Positions 52,500 through 62,145 of a DNA stretch of 64,000 nucleotides are shown piece by piece. A program made the translations under genes and the position numbers. The notes below the pieces were generated by a model. The model saw only the letters and a program-made list of their open reading frames with translations, did not search any database and had not been told where the DNA came from. Source of the DNA: DASZIT01 sp963819695 (GTDB lineage Bacteria; Actinomycetota; Acidimicrobiia; Acidimicrobiales; RAAP-2); contig CAWFXD010000003.1 of NCBI GenBank assembly GCA_963819695.1, positions 248,001-312,000 of the forward strand, written 5' to 3'. Positions within the stretch are counted from its first letter, which is position 1; each line of letters begins with the position of its first letter.

Positions 52500-54312
52500 C
52501 TAACGAGCGACCCAAAGCCCAAGGGCGGGCTGGGCTACGTGCTCGAAGCGTTCTCCGCGGGCGTCGACGGCCGGGCCGGTCGACGTCAAAGCGTCGACGC
52601 CCAAATAAGCGAGCTCGTCGTCAAGCGCCCGCCAGCCGTAGCCGACGGCGGTGAGCTCCTCGGGAGTGAGGCCGCCACCGTCGGGATCGGTGCAGTAGGT
52701 GATGGAGAACCGGCCCTCGGAGCTCCCGTGGATGAGATGTGCCATGGTCCCGGGTGACGCCTGAAGCTCGGCATCGTGCGCGGCCGCGACGAGCACGGCG
52801 TCGCGCCCCAAGTAGCCGTGCCGACGGATGAGTCGGTCGATCGCCGGGTCCTCTCCAAACCGCTCGACACCGGGGGCGAGCACGATCAGCTCCGCGCCGG
52901 GCGCCAGGGCGCGCCGGGTGCGGTAGATAGCCTTGTTGCCGAGCCAGGTCGAGCGGAACTCGCGGGCGTCAAGCCAGCAGGTGGCCCGCCCCCACGGCTC
53001 GTCGACCAACGTGATGTTGCAGCGCCGGGCCAACCCCGCCGCTTGGCGGAAGGCGGCGGCGCCGCTGCGGCCGGTCCCTCCCCGGCCGCTGAGCACGGCG
53101 CGCAACGTCTCGCCCCGTGGGCTGGCCTCCACCACCGTCAGAACGAAGAGGACATCGAAACGTGGCGCCAGCATGCGGTCGAAGGCAGTGTCGACGAGGT
53201 CGCGGACCGGCGTTGCGGTGTCGCCGATGATCGTCTCGACACCCACCAGTGCGCCTAGGAGGTGGCTGGCGCCGATGAACGACGCTCCGCCAAGACCGAC
53301 GACGAGGTTCTTGGCGTAGCCCGCCATGCCGACGACCTCGTGGGGCAGCACCTGGCCGAGCGAGATGACAAGATCCCACCTCTCGAGCAGGGCGGATGCC
53401 ACCTCTACGACGACCTCGGTGTCGAGCAGGCCGCCGCTGACCGCTACCACCTCATCGGCGCCCAGCCTCCCGATCTCGCCCACGCCGTGGCGCCAGTCGT
53501 GGACCAGGAGTTCCGAAGCGTCCAGGTGGCCGCCGAAGAGAAGATCGGCGTCGTCGTCGTCCATCGCTCGGTGCGTGCCGAGTGCCGGCATAATTGCCAC
53601 CCGGCAGCTCCGCTGTTCGAGCCGCTGGATCAGCCGCCAGGTCAGCTCGCCGGCCCGTGACGCGACGCGGGTCTGGTCGGGCGGCACCAGAAGCACCCGG
53701 GTCACGTGGCTGTCGACCATCGAACCGACGATCTCGTCGGCGACCGCGTCGAGATCGTCACCGTCGAGTGTGGCGTCGAGACCGCCCCACGTCGCCAGCG
53801 GGCTGAGACACCGCGCCGGCTCGGCCAGCGCCCCCAGCACCGAGGCGAGGAGCTCGTCGGGCGCGGCCGTGGCGTCGAATGCCAGCACGTCGACCTCGTC
53901 GTCTTCAGGCGGCTGCAGCGTCGCCAGTTGGCCGGCCGCGAGGTCGGGCCCGGCGAAGTGGTCCCGCCGTGCGACGAGACGCGCCCGAGCGTCCGCTTCG
54001 TGGATCCGGAGCCAGACGAAGCGGACTTCCCCGATGAGCCGGAGCGCGTCGCGGTGGGGCCGGGTGAGCGCGGAGCAGGCCACGACCGCCGGTGACGCGG
54101 CCCGGGCGGCGCGCCGCGACCGCCGCCAGCCAGGCCCAGCGGTCGTCGTCGACCAGTGCCATACCCTGGCGCATCTTCGCGATGTTGGTCTTCGAGTGGA
54201 ACTCGTCGGCTTCGATGAGCGGCTGGCCAAGCGACCCGGCCAGCTTCCCTCCCAGGGTCGACTTGCCCGCCCCGGCCACGCCCATCACGACAACGGTCGC
54301 CGGCACCGTCAT
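52500..54312 (-). CDS. gluconokinase - LarA-family (nickel-pincer) epimerase fusion; frameshifted
   Basis: About 603 aa when one extra base near 54101-54110 (CCC run) is ignored. N-terminal kinase (1-165): VVVMGVAGAGKSTLGGKL (P-loop), EADEFHSKTNIAKMRQGMAL, DDDRWAWLAAVAAR, and across the shift VVACSALTRPHRDAL and ARRDHFAGPDLAAGQLATL, all gluconokinase motifs. C-terminal ~435 aa: LLVPPDQTR, ALGTHRAM, PHEVVGMAGYAKNLVVG and SFIGASHLLG supply the His, His, Lys and His that hold the nickel-pincer cofactor in LarA. LarA-superfamily members include D-gluconate 2-epimerase. Starts TGATG with uxaC. A GTG near the junction could allow a separate epimerase. larBCE are not in the window. Confidence 0.8.
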
Positions 54313-55715
54313 CACCGCCTGAAGCCGTAGAGGTCGAGCGCGTTCTGGCCGCAGAGCGCCACCGCCAGCCTGCGCAGAGCCTCGTCCTCGGGCACCACGC
54401 CCCGGGCGACGCCCTGGCCGAGAACGTCGCAGAGCACCCGGCGGTACAGTTCGTGGCGGGTCATGGAGAGCCACGAACGGGAATCGGTGTGCATGCCGAC
54501 GAACGTGCCGAGTACCCCCTGGGCTCCGAGCAGCTCGAGCTGGTCCCGCAGCCCGCGCTCGTGATCGTTGAACCACCAGGCGGGTCCCCACCGCACGGCC
54601 GGGCGCCCGTCCTCCCGGGCGAAGGCGCCGGCGACGGTCGCGAAGAGCGCATTGTCGCCCGGGTCGACGTTGTAGATGACGGTCGACGGCAGGGAGCCGG
54701 CGCGCTCGAGCCCGGCCAGTCGCGCGAACAGGCCCGGCCCCTGCGGGCCGCCCCCGATAGCGCCGGCGCCGGCATCGCTTCCGAGGAGCGAGGCCAGCCG
54801 GGGCGAGGCGTCCCGGTGCGCCCCCAGGTGCAGCTGGACCACGGCGTCGTCCTCGAGCGCCAACTCGGCGGCGAGCGAGATCACCTCGACGACGACGGCG
54901 TCGTGGCCGACGTGATCCGGCGCGACGCCCCGCAGGGCAGCCCGGACGGCCTCGGCCGCAATGGCCGGATCTCTCGGGCCCGCCGGCAGGGCGGCGAGCC
55001 CGTGGTCCGAGCTCCGGGCACCCAGGGCCACGAAGCGCCGCCAGGATGAGCCGAGCGCGGCCAGCAGGGAGTCGAGCGAATCGACCATGACATCCTCGCT
55101 CTCGCTAAGGCGCTCGGTCCATTGCCTCCACGCGGTGGGTCGGCCGAGGAGCCGGTGCGCGGGGTCGGGCCGCCAGGTTGGCACCACCAGGGGCAGGCGG
55201 GTATCGGTGTCCTTTCGAAGATCCGCGTGCGAGGTGAGGGGGTCGGCGGGGTCGTCGGTGGTCGACAGCACCCCCACGCCGAAGGGTGCGAGGAGGTCAC
55301 GGACCGAGCGACCCGCCAGCTGGCGATTCGCCTCGTCGTAGATCTCGCGCGCCGTCGACCGAGTGAGCACGAGGTCGATCCCGAAGCAGCGGCGCAACTC
55401 CAGGTGGCTCCAGATCTGCAACGGGTTGAGGGCGAGCTGCTCGAGCGTGATGGCCCACGCCTCGAAGCGATCGAAGGGGTCGCACGATCCGGTAACGAGG
55501 TGCTCGTCGACCCCGACGGCCCGCATGGCCCGCCACTTGTAGTGGTCGTCGCCAAACCACAGCTCGCTGATGGTGTCGAACCGTCGGTCGTCGGCCAGCT
55601 CGCGGGCAACCAGGTGGCTGTGAGCGTCGATGATCGGCAGCGACCGGATGGACGAGAACAGCGAAACCGCGGTCGGCGTGCTCAGCATGAACCGGTCGTC
55701 GAGGAAGTCGACCAC
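54312..55715 (-). CDS. uxaC: uronate isomerase (UxaC)
   Basis: 467 aa, as in E. coli (470). It interconverts D-glucuronate and D-fructuronate (or galacturonate and tagaturonate). Motifs: LPIIDAHSHL (metal histidines), ELWFGDDHYKWRAMRAVGVDEHLVTG, LELRRCFGID, VGVLSTTDDPADPL and AWWFNDHERG. I chose GTG at 55715, seven bases after the SDR stop, because the family start FLDDRFMLSTPTA lies there; the ATG at 55688 would cut it. Second gene of the sugar-acid operon. Confidence 0.95.
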   Translation of the reverse strand: MVDFLDDRFMLSTPTAVSLFSSIRSLPIIDAHSHLVARELADDRRFDTISELWFGDDHYKWRAMRAVGVDEHLVTGSCDPFDRFEAWAITLEQLALNPLQIWSHLELRRCFGIDLVLTRSTAREIYDEANRQLAGRSVRDLLAPFGVGVLSTTDDPADPLTSHADLRKDTDTRLPLVVPTWRPDPAHRLLGRPTAWRQWTERLSESEDVMVDSLDSLLAALGSSWRRFVALGARSSDHGLAALPAGPRDPAIAAEAVRAALRGVAPDHVGHDAVVVEVISLAAELALEDDAVVQLHLGAHRDASPRLASLLGSDAGAGAIGGGPQGPGLFARLAGLERAGSLPSTVIYNVDPGDNALFATVAGAFAREDGRPAVRWGPAWWFNDHERGLRDQLELLGAQGVLGTFVGMHTDSRSWLSMTRHELYRRVLCDVLGQGVARGVVPEDEALRRLAVALCGQNALDLYGFRR

Positions 55716-55722
55716 GGCGCGC

Positions 55723-56523
55723 TCAGAGGCCGGTCGCGTCGAAACCGCCGTCGACGACGAGCTCGGCCCCGGTGATGAACCGTCCGGCATCGCTCGCCAG
55801 GAGCAGCAGCGCGCCGAAGAGGTCGTCGGGCTCACCGAGGCGACGCATCGGGGTGCGGTCCATGATGGCGGCGACGCGGTCCGCATCCAGGATCGCCCGG
55901 TTCTGTTCGGCAGGGAAGAAGCCGGGCACCAGGAGGTTGCACCGGATGCCAAGCGGGCCCCACTCGCGGGCCAGGTTCTTGGTGAGGTTGTGGACGGCGG
56001 CCTTGGCCATGGAGTAGGTGAATACCTTCGACAGCGGCCGCCGGCCGGCCTCGGATCCCACGTTGATGATGCTGGCGCCAACGCCCTCGGCGGTGGCCCG
56101 CTCGACGAAGTAGCGGCCGAAAGCCTGGCACGCCCGTACCACGCCGGTCGCGATGGTGGCCATGACGGCTTCGAGTTCCTCGTCACCGATCTCGAGGAAT
56201 GGCGTGGCCCGGTTGAGGCCCGCCGCGTTCACCAGGACGTCGATCGAACCTTCGACCCGCACCACGTCGTCCACAAGCTCGTCGAGCTGCTCACGTCGTG
56301 TCGTGTCGCAGGCGACGAAGCGGCCACCGCCCAGGAAATCGACTGCTTGCGCTCCTCGAGCCGCGTCGCGCCCGGCGACGACGACGTCGGCGCCCGCACC
56401 TCGTAGGGCGGCCGCCATGGATCGCCCGAGCGTCCCGGTGCCGCCGACGACGACCGCCACACGGCCGCCGAGTGCGAAGAGCTCGTGAGGGTCCGGTTTC
56501 GTCGAGGCGTTGCTCACGGGCAT
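55723..56523 (-). CDS. SDR-family sugar-acid dehydrogenase, probable fructuronate reductase
   Basis: 266 aa. NAD(P)-binding VVVGGTGTLGRSMAAAL, NAAG motif (DVLVNAAGLNRATP), catalytic Ser/Tyr/Lys in INVGSEAG...FTYSMAKAAVH, and GFFPAEQNRA. Its place before uxaC suggests reduction of D-fructuronate to D-mannonate, as done by SDR-type UxuB in Bacillus. A -10-like TAAGGT (complement of 56533-56538) and TAAGGA precede the ATG. First gene of the operon. Confidence 0.85.
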   Translation of the reverse strand: MPVSNASTKPDPHELFALGGRVAVVVGGTGTLGRSMAAALRGAGADVVVAGRDAARGAQAVDFLGGGRFVACDTTRREQLDELVDDVVRVEGSIDVLVNAAGLNRATPFLEIGDEELEAVMATIATGVVRACQAFGRYFVERATAEGVGASIINVGSEAGRRPLSKVFTYSMAKAAVHNLTKNLAREWGPLGIRCNLLVPGFFPAEQNRAILDADRVAAIMDRTPMRRLGEPDDLFGALLLLASDAGRFITGAELVVDGGFDATGL

Positions 56524-56726
56524 CCTTACCGGACCTTAGTGCCCGTGCTCGGTCGGCGGCAGGGGGCGTGTCGTGTTCCAAGTCTGTCCCAACAAATGGG
56601 GTCCCGGAGCGTCCCGCTGGGTCCCGATGAGCGTCAGCTCGAGGCTTCAGCCAGATGATGACCGGGACAGACTGAGACTGCACGGAATTGCCCGGGACCC
56701 GGGGCCAATCAGGCAATCGTGGGACA

Positions 56727-57017
56727 ATGTCTGACATGGGCCAGCCGCCGGAACTGCACTGCAACAGACACTGGAGGATGCCCGTCTGGACCCTCCGAGT
56801 GGGGTACGTCGGGCTGACCGTCGCCATTGCGGGCCTCATCTTGATGTTGTTGGGATCCACGCCGTGGGTCCTGGCCGCCGGGATGTTCATTTGGCTCGCT
56901 ACCGCAGCCGTCACGTTGGCGGGGTTCCTCTGGTCGCGGCACCAGCTTCCCGAACCGCGACCTGGGTACTGGTCGATGAGGTTCGTGCTCATCCACGACA
57001 CAGTCCACGCCCAGTAG
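56727..57017 (+). CDS. small membrane protein with two helices
   Basis: 96 aa from ATG at 56727. Two membrane helices (VGYVGLTVAIAGLILMLLG and WVLAAGMFIWLATAAVTLAGFLW) and a Pro-containing tail. I know no family. Probably real from composition, but the start is uncertain. Confidence 0.55.
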   Translation: MSDMGQPPELHCNRHWRMPVWTLRVGYVGLTVAIAGLILMLLGSTPWVLAAGMFIWLATAAVTLAGFLWSRHQLPEPRPGYWSMRFVLIHDTVHAQ

Positions 57018-57402
57018 TCGGCCCGGCATTCCCGCCGGCGCCTGCGCTCCATTTTGAATGGCGGTTCCGGCGCGGGCCACCGTCTGGTTCTGTGAGCCGA
57101 CGAGCTGGGTGGTGCTTGCCGCCACGATGACCTGTGCGCAGAGGGCGAGGGACGACTGCGCGCCGGGGTCACCAGGCCGGGTCTGAGCGGTGATTACGCC
57201 CTCGGATTAGGTTGATGTCTCGGCGAGGTCCTCTCCGGGCTCGCTTGCCATCTACGGTCCCGGAAGCAGACGAGATGAGGAGACGAGCGTGAGTCCGTTC
57301 GGGCACCAGAGCGAGAAGGAAACGTGGTCCTCGATTACGCCGGCTCCGGCGGGCGCAATTCGGTCGCGCATCCGAGCTGGCGCCTGACTCCGCGGTCGAG
57401 CA
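57018..57402. other. gap before the DUF1214 gene
   Basis: No supported gene or repeat. Open frames here lack codon bias and start signals. Confidence 0.3.
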
Positions 57403-58632
57403 ATGAGTTCGTTCAAGAACCCGGCTTGGCTTCCGTTTTCGGTCAGTGAGGCGGCCACCGCGGGAGATGCCGACGGCCGGGATCTCGATTCCGGTCAGGC
57501 GTGGAACCACTTGCTGGACACGCTGAAGAGGACCGGTGAGGTGGTGCTCTCCGATTCCGTCCCTCACCAGCCGGTGGACACCGCCTCGGGCTTCCGTCAC
57601 CTCCTCGTCCTGTTGGGGGTGGGAATCGACGAGCTCCTGCGACGGGGGCTGGACCGGGTGCCGGCGATCAAGCCCTCGGGCATGGACGCCGCCTACAAGT
57701 GGGGCATGGAGTGCCCCGACTGCATCTACATGGGTTCGGCGCTCAAGGGCGGTTCGACCTACCGACTGTGGGGCAGCCGGGGCTCGGCGCGCTACGTCGG
57801 GCTGCAGGTCATGGCCGGGATGGGATCCACATCGAATGCCCTGATCGACGAGTTCGAGCTGGGCCCGAACGGGGAGTTCGAGATCGTCCTGTCGGCCGAG
57901 CCCCACGACGGCAACTGGCTTCCCCTCGATGAGCACGCCACCACGCTGGTGGTACGCCATTTCTTCTACGACTGGGAGCACGAAGTTCCCGTCACCATGT
58001 CCATCGAATCGCTTTCCGGTGGCGCGGCCACCGACGAGAGGTCGGAGGAGGAACCCAAGGCGATCATGGCCCGACAGGTGATCGCCCTCGGCGACTTCTT
58101 GGAGGAGAACCTGAAGTTCTTCCTGGGCTTCTCCAATCCCGAGGCACCCAACACCTTCCTACCCCCATTGGACGGGACCGCCATGGGAGCCGCCGCCGAG
58201 AACCGTCCGGTCATCGGTTCCTGGAAGCTGGCACCCGACGAGGCGCTGATCATCGAGGTCACACCGCCGGAAGGGTTGTACTGGGGCTACTCGCTGGGGA
58301 ACGTCTGGTGGGAGACGGTCGACTACGGCAACCGCCAGTCGAGCCTGAACGGCCATCAGGCCGCGGTGGATGATGACGGCAAGGTACGGGTGGTAGTGGC
58401 TCATCAGGACCCCGGCGTGGCCAATTGGCTGGACACCGCCGGGCACAGCGAAGGGCCGATCATCCTGCGCTGCGTCCGTACGGAGACTGCACCCGTGCCG
58501 ACGACCAGGCTGGTGGCGTTCGACCGTTTGGGCGAGGAGTTGCCGTCCGGCACCCGACGGGTCTCGCTCCGCGAGCGAGCCGAAGCCATCGACATCCGCC
58601 GGAAGGCTGTGAGTAGGCGGTTCGCCCGATGA
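57403..58632 (+). CDS. DUF1214-domain protein
   Basis: 409 aa. Near the end EALIIEVTPPEGLYWGYSLGNVWWETVDYGNRQSSLNGHQAAVD is the DUF1214 signature, preceded by YRLWGSRGSARYVGLQVMAG. Such proteins are common in mycobacteria beside sulfotransferases and lipid genes; function unknown. Its stop overlaps the start of the sulfotransferase (ATGA). Confidence 0.82.
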   Translation: MSSFKNPAWLPFSVSEAATAGDADGRDLDSGQAWNHLLDTLKRTGEVVLSDSVPHQPVDTASGFRHLLVLLGVGIDELLRRGLDRVPAIKPSGMDAAYKWGMECPDCIYMGSALKGGSTYRLWGSRGSARYVGLQVMAGMGSTSNALIDEFELGPNGEFEIVLSAEPHDGNWLPLDEHATTLVVRHFFYDWEHEVPVTMSIESLSGGAATDERSEEEPKAIMARQVIALGDFLEENLKFFLGFSNPEAPNTFLPPLDGTAMGAAAENRPVIGSWKLAPDEALIIEVTPPEGLYWGYSLGNVWWETVDYGNRQSSLNGHQAAVDDDGKVRVVVAHQDPGVANWLDTAGHSEGPIILRCVRTETAPVPTTRLVAFDRLGEELPSGTRRVSLRERAEAIDIRRKAVSRRFAR

Positions 58633-59774
58633 GCCTCGACGTCGACAAGATCGAGGAGGATGCCCGGGCCCAGTCGCGCCTCGATGACACTGGCGGTGAT
58701 CATTACCGCGAGGGACTCGAGCGTCTGGTGGCCGCCATGAACGACGAAGGCGGTCTCACTGAGATGGGCGAGGTCATGCAGCACGCCCGGCTGACCGCGC
58801 TTCTGGCCGCCCGGCTGAAGGTCGAGGAGACCTACCGGCTCCATCCGGAGATCGACGACGAGGAGATCGGGGGTCCGGTGTTCGTCATCGGGCTGCCCCG
58901 GACCGGAACCACCGCCCTCAGCCAGCTGGTCGCCGCCGACCCCCAGTTCCGATCGCTCCGGCTGTGGGAGTCGGGATCACCGGTCCCCCCACCGGAAACG
59001 GCGACCGAGCACACCGATCCCCGGATTGCCGTCGCCGAAGGGAATCTGGCCCTGATGAACGAGGCGTTCCCGCTCATGCAGACCATGCACCACACCGAGG
59101 CCACCACCGCCACGGAGTGCCAGGACCTCATGGGCATGAGCTTCCGGACGGTCCACTTCGACGGCTTCGCCCGGGTGCCCTCCTACCTGGAGTGGGTCAT
59201 CGACACCGATATGAAGCCGACCTATCGCTACCACCGCCGGGTACTCCGTCTCCTCCAGTGGCATTGCCCACCCACCCTTTGGCATCTGAAGACGCCGGTG
59301 CACATGTTCGCCCTCGATGCGCTGGTGGAGGCCTACCCGAACGCCCGCTTCCTCTGGAGTCATCGGGATCCCGTCAAGGTCCTGGGATCGGTCTGCAGCC
59401 TCATCCACTACACCCGCAGTTGGAGCAGCGACCGGGACGACTCCTTGGAGCTGGGGGCTGAGGAGCTCGACCGGTGGTGGGCAGCCATCCAGCGGGCCAT
59501 GGACTTCCGGGAGCGGATGGGCGACGATCGGTTTGCCGACGTTTCCTTCTCGGAACTCCAGACCGATCCGATCGTGGCGCTGGAGAAGGGCTTGGGCCGA
59601 ATCGGCCTCCCCTTCGACGATCGGTCCCGCACCGCAGTAGCGGAGTGGGCCGGTACCCACGAGCCCGGGGCCCATGGCGCGCATTCCTACGAGCTGTCCG
59701 ATTTCGGCCTCGAGCCCGATCGGATCAGAGAACGCTTCGCTCCGTACTACGCGGCTTTCGATATCGAGGCCTGA
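58629..59774 (+). CDS. PAPS-dependent sulfotransferase family protein
   Basis: 381 aa. The PAPS-binding 5' loop VFVIGLPRTGTTALSQLVAADP, the 3'-phosphate loop ARFLWSHRDPVKVLGSVCSLIH and WHLKTPVHMFALDAL place it in the actinobacterial Stf-like sulfotransferases that sulfate lipids or sugars. Translationally coupled to DUF1214, so the two probably act on the same molecule. Confidence 0.9.
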   Translation: MSLDVDKIEEDARAQSRLDDTGGDHYREGLERLVAAMNDEGGLTEMGEVMQHARLTALLAARLKVEETYRLHPEIDDEEIGGPVFVIGLPRTGTTALSQLVAADPQFRSLRLWESGSPVPPPETATEHTDPRIAVAEGNLALMNEAFPLMQTMHHTEATTATECQDLMGMSFRTVHFDGFARVPSYLEWVIDTDMKPTYRYHRRVLRLLQWHCPPTLWHLKTPVHMFALDALVEAYPNARFLWSHRDPVKVLGSVCSLIHYTRSWSSDRDDSLELGAEELDRWWAAIQRAMDFRERMGDDRFADVSFSELQTDPIVALEKGLGRIGLPFDDRSRTAVAEWAGTHEPGAHGAHSYELSDFGLEPDRIRERFAPYYAAFDIEA

Positions 59775-59908
59775 GTGCCGGGTTCAGAACCGCCCCGTGA
59801 AGGTGCTCCTCGCGGTGGCGACGTGGGGACTCCAGGCATCGCCATCCCAATAGCGCAGGTCATGGCGTTGGGTCGGGTCGGGGTACCAGGATGCCGGGCC
59901 CTCCGTGC

Positions 59909-60847
59909 TCACTGGGGCCGTTCCCGAACGACCTCAGCCGGGCTCTTGTCGTCGCGGAGCCCGAGAAAGCGCGGTTGTCGAAGCCGAGCGTCATTCGTCC
60001 ATTCCGCGAACCCGACCTGCGCAACGAGCTCGGGTCGCGTCCAGTGCGCGCCGCGGGGGATCGCTCCGGCGTCTACAAATGCCGGCTCGGCCGTCTCCAG
60101 CTTCCGCAACCGGATACCGAGGTCGCGGAGCGTCGCCTGGGTGTAGCCGGTGCCGACCTTTCCGGCGTAGCGGAGGGAGCCCTGTTCGTAGTAACCGACG
60201 AGCAGTGCACCGAAGTCCGTCCGGCTGCCGCCGGGATCGGTGAAACCGCCGATGACGAACTCCTGCTCCCAGACGCACTTCAGCTTCAACCAGTCCTTGG
60301 AGCGGCCCGCGACGTACGGTGCGTCGGCACGCTTGGCGATGAGCCCCTCCCAGCCCGATCGGCAGGCCGCCTCGAAGCGTCGTTCCGAGTCGCCGTGCCA
60401 GGCCTCAGTGTGCTGCAATGCCGAGCTCGACCGGATCGTCTTCGTCAGGCGGGCGCGGCGCTCGACGAGTGGCCGCTCGGTGAGATCCTCCCCCTCGGCC
60501 TCCAGGAGGTCGAAGACGCAATAGACGACCGGGTACCTCGCCACCTGTTCAGGAGACGGACCGCTCGTCCCGAGGCGCTGCTGGAGCCGGGTGAAGGATG
60601 TCTGGTCACCGTCGAAGGCCACCACCTCGCCGTCGAGCAGAAGGTCCCGGGAGCGTTGGGCGGCCACCGCGGCGCGGACCTCGGGGTAGGTGGAGGTGAG
60701 GTCCTTGCCGGTACGCGACTCGAGTCTCACGTCGCCGCCGGCTTTGCGTGCGATGCAGCGCTCGCCGTCGAGCTTACGCTCCAGCAGCCAATCGTCACCG
60801 AAATCGCGACGGTCGGTCAACGTGGCCAACATGAGCGGAATCACCAT
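59909..60847 (-). CDS. ATP-dependent DNA ligase, LigC/LigD-ligase type
   Basis: 312 aa. Adenylation lysine in LLERKLDGERCIARK, LDGEVVAFDGD, VFDLLEAEGEDLTERPL, GLIAKRADAPYVAGRSKDWLKLKC and the OB-fold RYAGKVGTGYT. The primase and nuclease parts of LigD are absent, so it is a stand-alone ligase as in mycobacterial LigC. It may join ends or gaps in repair. Ku is not in the window. Confidence 0.93.
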   Translation of the reverse strand: MVIPLMLATLTDRRDFGDDWLLERKLDGERCIARKAGGDVRLESRTGKDLTSTYPEVRAAVAAQRSRDLLLDGEVVAFDGDQTSFTRLQQRLGTSGPSPEQVARYPVVYCVFDLLEAEGEDLTERPLVERRARLTKTIRSSSALQHTEAWHGDSERRFEAACRSGWEGLIAKRADAPYVAGRSKDWLKLKCVWEQEFVIGGFTDPGGSRTDFGALLVGYYEQGSLRYAGKVGTGYTQATLRDLGIRLRKLETAEPAFVDAGAIPRGAHWTRPELVAQVGFAEWTNDARLRQPRFLGLRDDKSPAEVVRERPQ

Positions 60848-60949
60848 GCCAATATCGTTTCACGACGACGCCGAAGTCACACATGTCGACGAGGCAGGGG
60901 ACGCCTGCGGCGATGGACCCGGCACGTGGCCAGCGACCTGTCCGACCGT

Positions 60950-61315
60950 TCACGCGTCGAGCAGATCGATCAGCCATCCCGGTCTCGCCACGTCGGCTCC
61001 CAGGGCCTCGGCTCGCCGGCACAACGCCCGATCCGCGGACACCAGTGTCACCGGTCCCGTCGCATCGGTGGCGACCGCGAGAAGGGTGTCGTCGCCGCTG
61101 CCGGAAGCATGCACAACCGTGACGCCGTCGGCCACGCCGGGTTCCACGCCACTCCGCGCCTTCCCTTCGAGGACCACGACGACGGGTTGTGCCAGGCCAC
61201 CCGCCCCCGCCAAAGCCCGAACCCGCCCCACCAACGTTCGGGCTGCCCCGGGTCGATCCCGCCACCAGCCGTCCGGACGTGACCCGATCACATTTGCCGC
61301 GTCGATGAGGAGCAC
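60950..61315 (-). CDS. NYN/PIN-fold nuclease-like protein
   Basis: 121 aa. MLLIDAANVIGSRPDGWW, then HASGSGDDTLLAVA and VTLVSADRALCRRAEALGADVARPGWLI give the conserved aspartates of a YacP/NYN-type ribonuclease fold. GTG starts right after the TGA of the ArsR-SRPBCC gene. Function unknown. Confidence 0.82.
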   Translation of the reverse strand: MLLIDAANVIGSRPDGWWRDRPGAARTLVGRVRALAGAGGLAQPVVVVLEGKARSGVEPGVADGVTVVHASGSGDDTLLAVATDATGPVTLVSADRALCRRAEALGADVARPGWLIDLLDA

Positions 61316-62125
61316 TCAGGCCTTCTCCGGATCGCGCCGGGTCGAAGCCAGCGGCTCGCCAGTTTCAAGAAGCGTCTTCAGGCTGGACAGGAATATCGGC
61401 CAGCCGTTCCTGACCATGGTCGCGGCCGTGCTTCCTGGCTCGAAGTCGTCATGGACGACGGTCAACTTGGCCATCTCCCCGACCGGCTCGATGTCGAAGG
61501 CGACTCGTGAGCGGCGCTCGCCGGAGAGCTTGGCGAAGAGTTCGTCTCCGAACTGCGCGCGGTCGTTCAGCTCCGGGGTGAAGGTGTGCCAGGTGTATGC
61601 CAGCCTCCGATAGGGGTCGGATTCGAGAACGACCTGTTCTGGATCGGCGATGACGACGCCGTTGTTGTCCCAAATCATGGATGACCCCACCTCCCAGTCC
61701 GTTTCGAAGGTGGTCTGCCACCAGCGACGGGTGAAGGACGGATCAGTCAGCGCCTGCCACAGACGTTCGGGTGTGGTCCGGATGTACGTCGTGTAGACGA
61801 ATTGCGGTTTCTCCATGGGGGTTTCCTCCAGCGCTCGTTTGAGGTCCGACAGGGCTCGGACACGGTCCCGGTCGTAGCGGTTGATCCAGCGTTCGGCGAT
61901 CTCGTTGATCGGCGCAGCATTGAGATAGTGCAGCTTCTCCCGACCCTGCCGGAGGGTCGTCACCAGGTTGGCCGCCTCGAGGATCGCCAGGTGTTTGCTG
62001 ACCGACTGACGGGCCATGTCCAAGCCTTCGGAGAGCTCCCGAAGGCTCTGTCCGTTGCGAGCGTTCAGCCGATCCAGCAGGTGACGGCGACTCGGGTCGG
62101 CGAGCGCCTTGAAGACGTCGATCAT
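61316..62125 (-). CDS. ArsR-family HTH fused to an SRPBCC (AHSA1) domain
   Basis: 269 aa. Residues 1-100 are an ArsR winged helix (VFKALADPSRRHLLDRL, LSEGLDMARQSVSKHLAILEAANLV). Residues 105-265 are an AHSA1/SRPBCC ligand domain (YTTYIRTTPERLWQALTDPSFTRRWW). The fusion suggests the sensor and effector are one protein. The upstream gene is a separate SRPBCC protein. Ligand unknown. Confidence 0.9.
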   Translation of the reverse strand: MIDVFKALADPSRRHLLDRLNARNGQSLRELSEGLDMARQSVSKHLAILEAANLVTTLRQGREKLHYLNAAPINEIAERWINRYDRDRVRALSDLKRALEETPMEKPQFVYTTYIRTTPERLWQALTDPSFTRRWWQTTFETDWEVGSSMIWDNNGVVIADPEQVVLESDPYRRLAYTWHTFTPELNDRAQFGDELFAKLSGERRSRVAFDIEPVGEMAKLTVVHDDFEPGSTAATMVRNGWPIFLSSLKTLLETGEPLASTRRDPEKA

Positions 62126-62145
62126 GATCGGCTCCGCTCCAGCCG

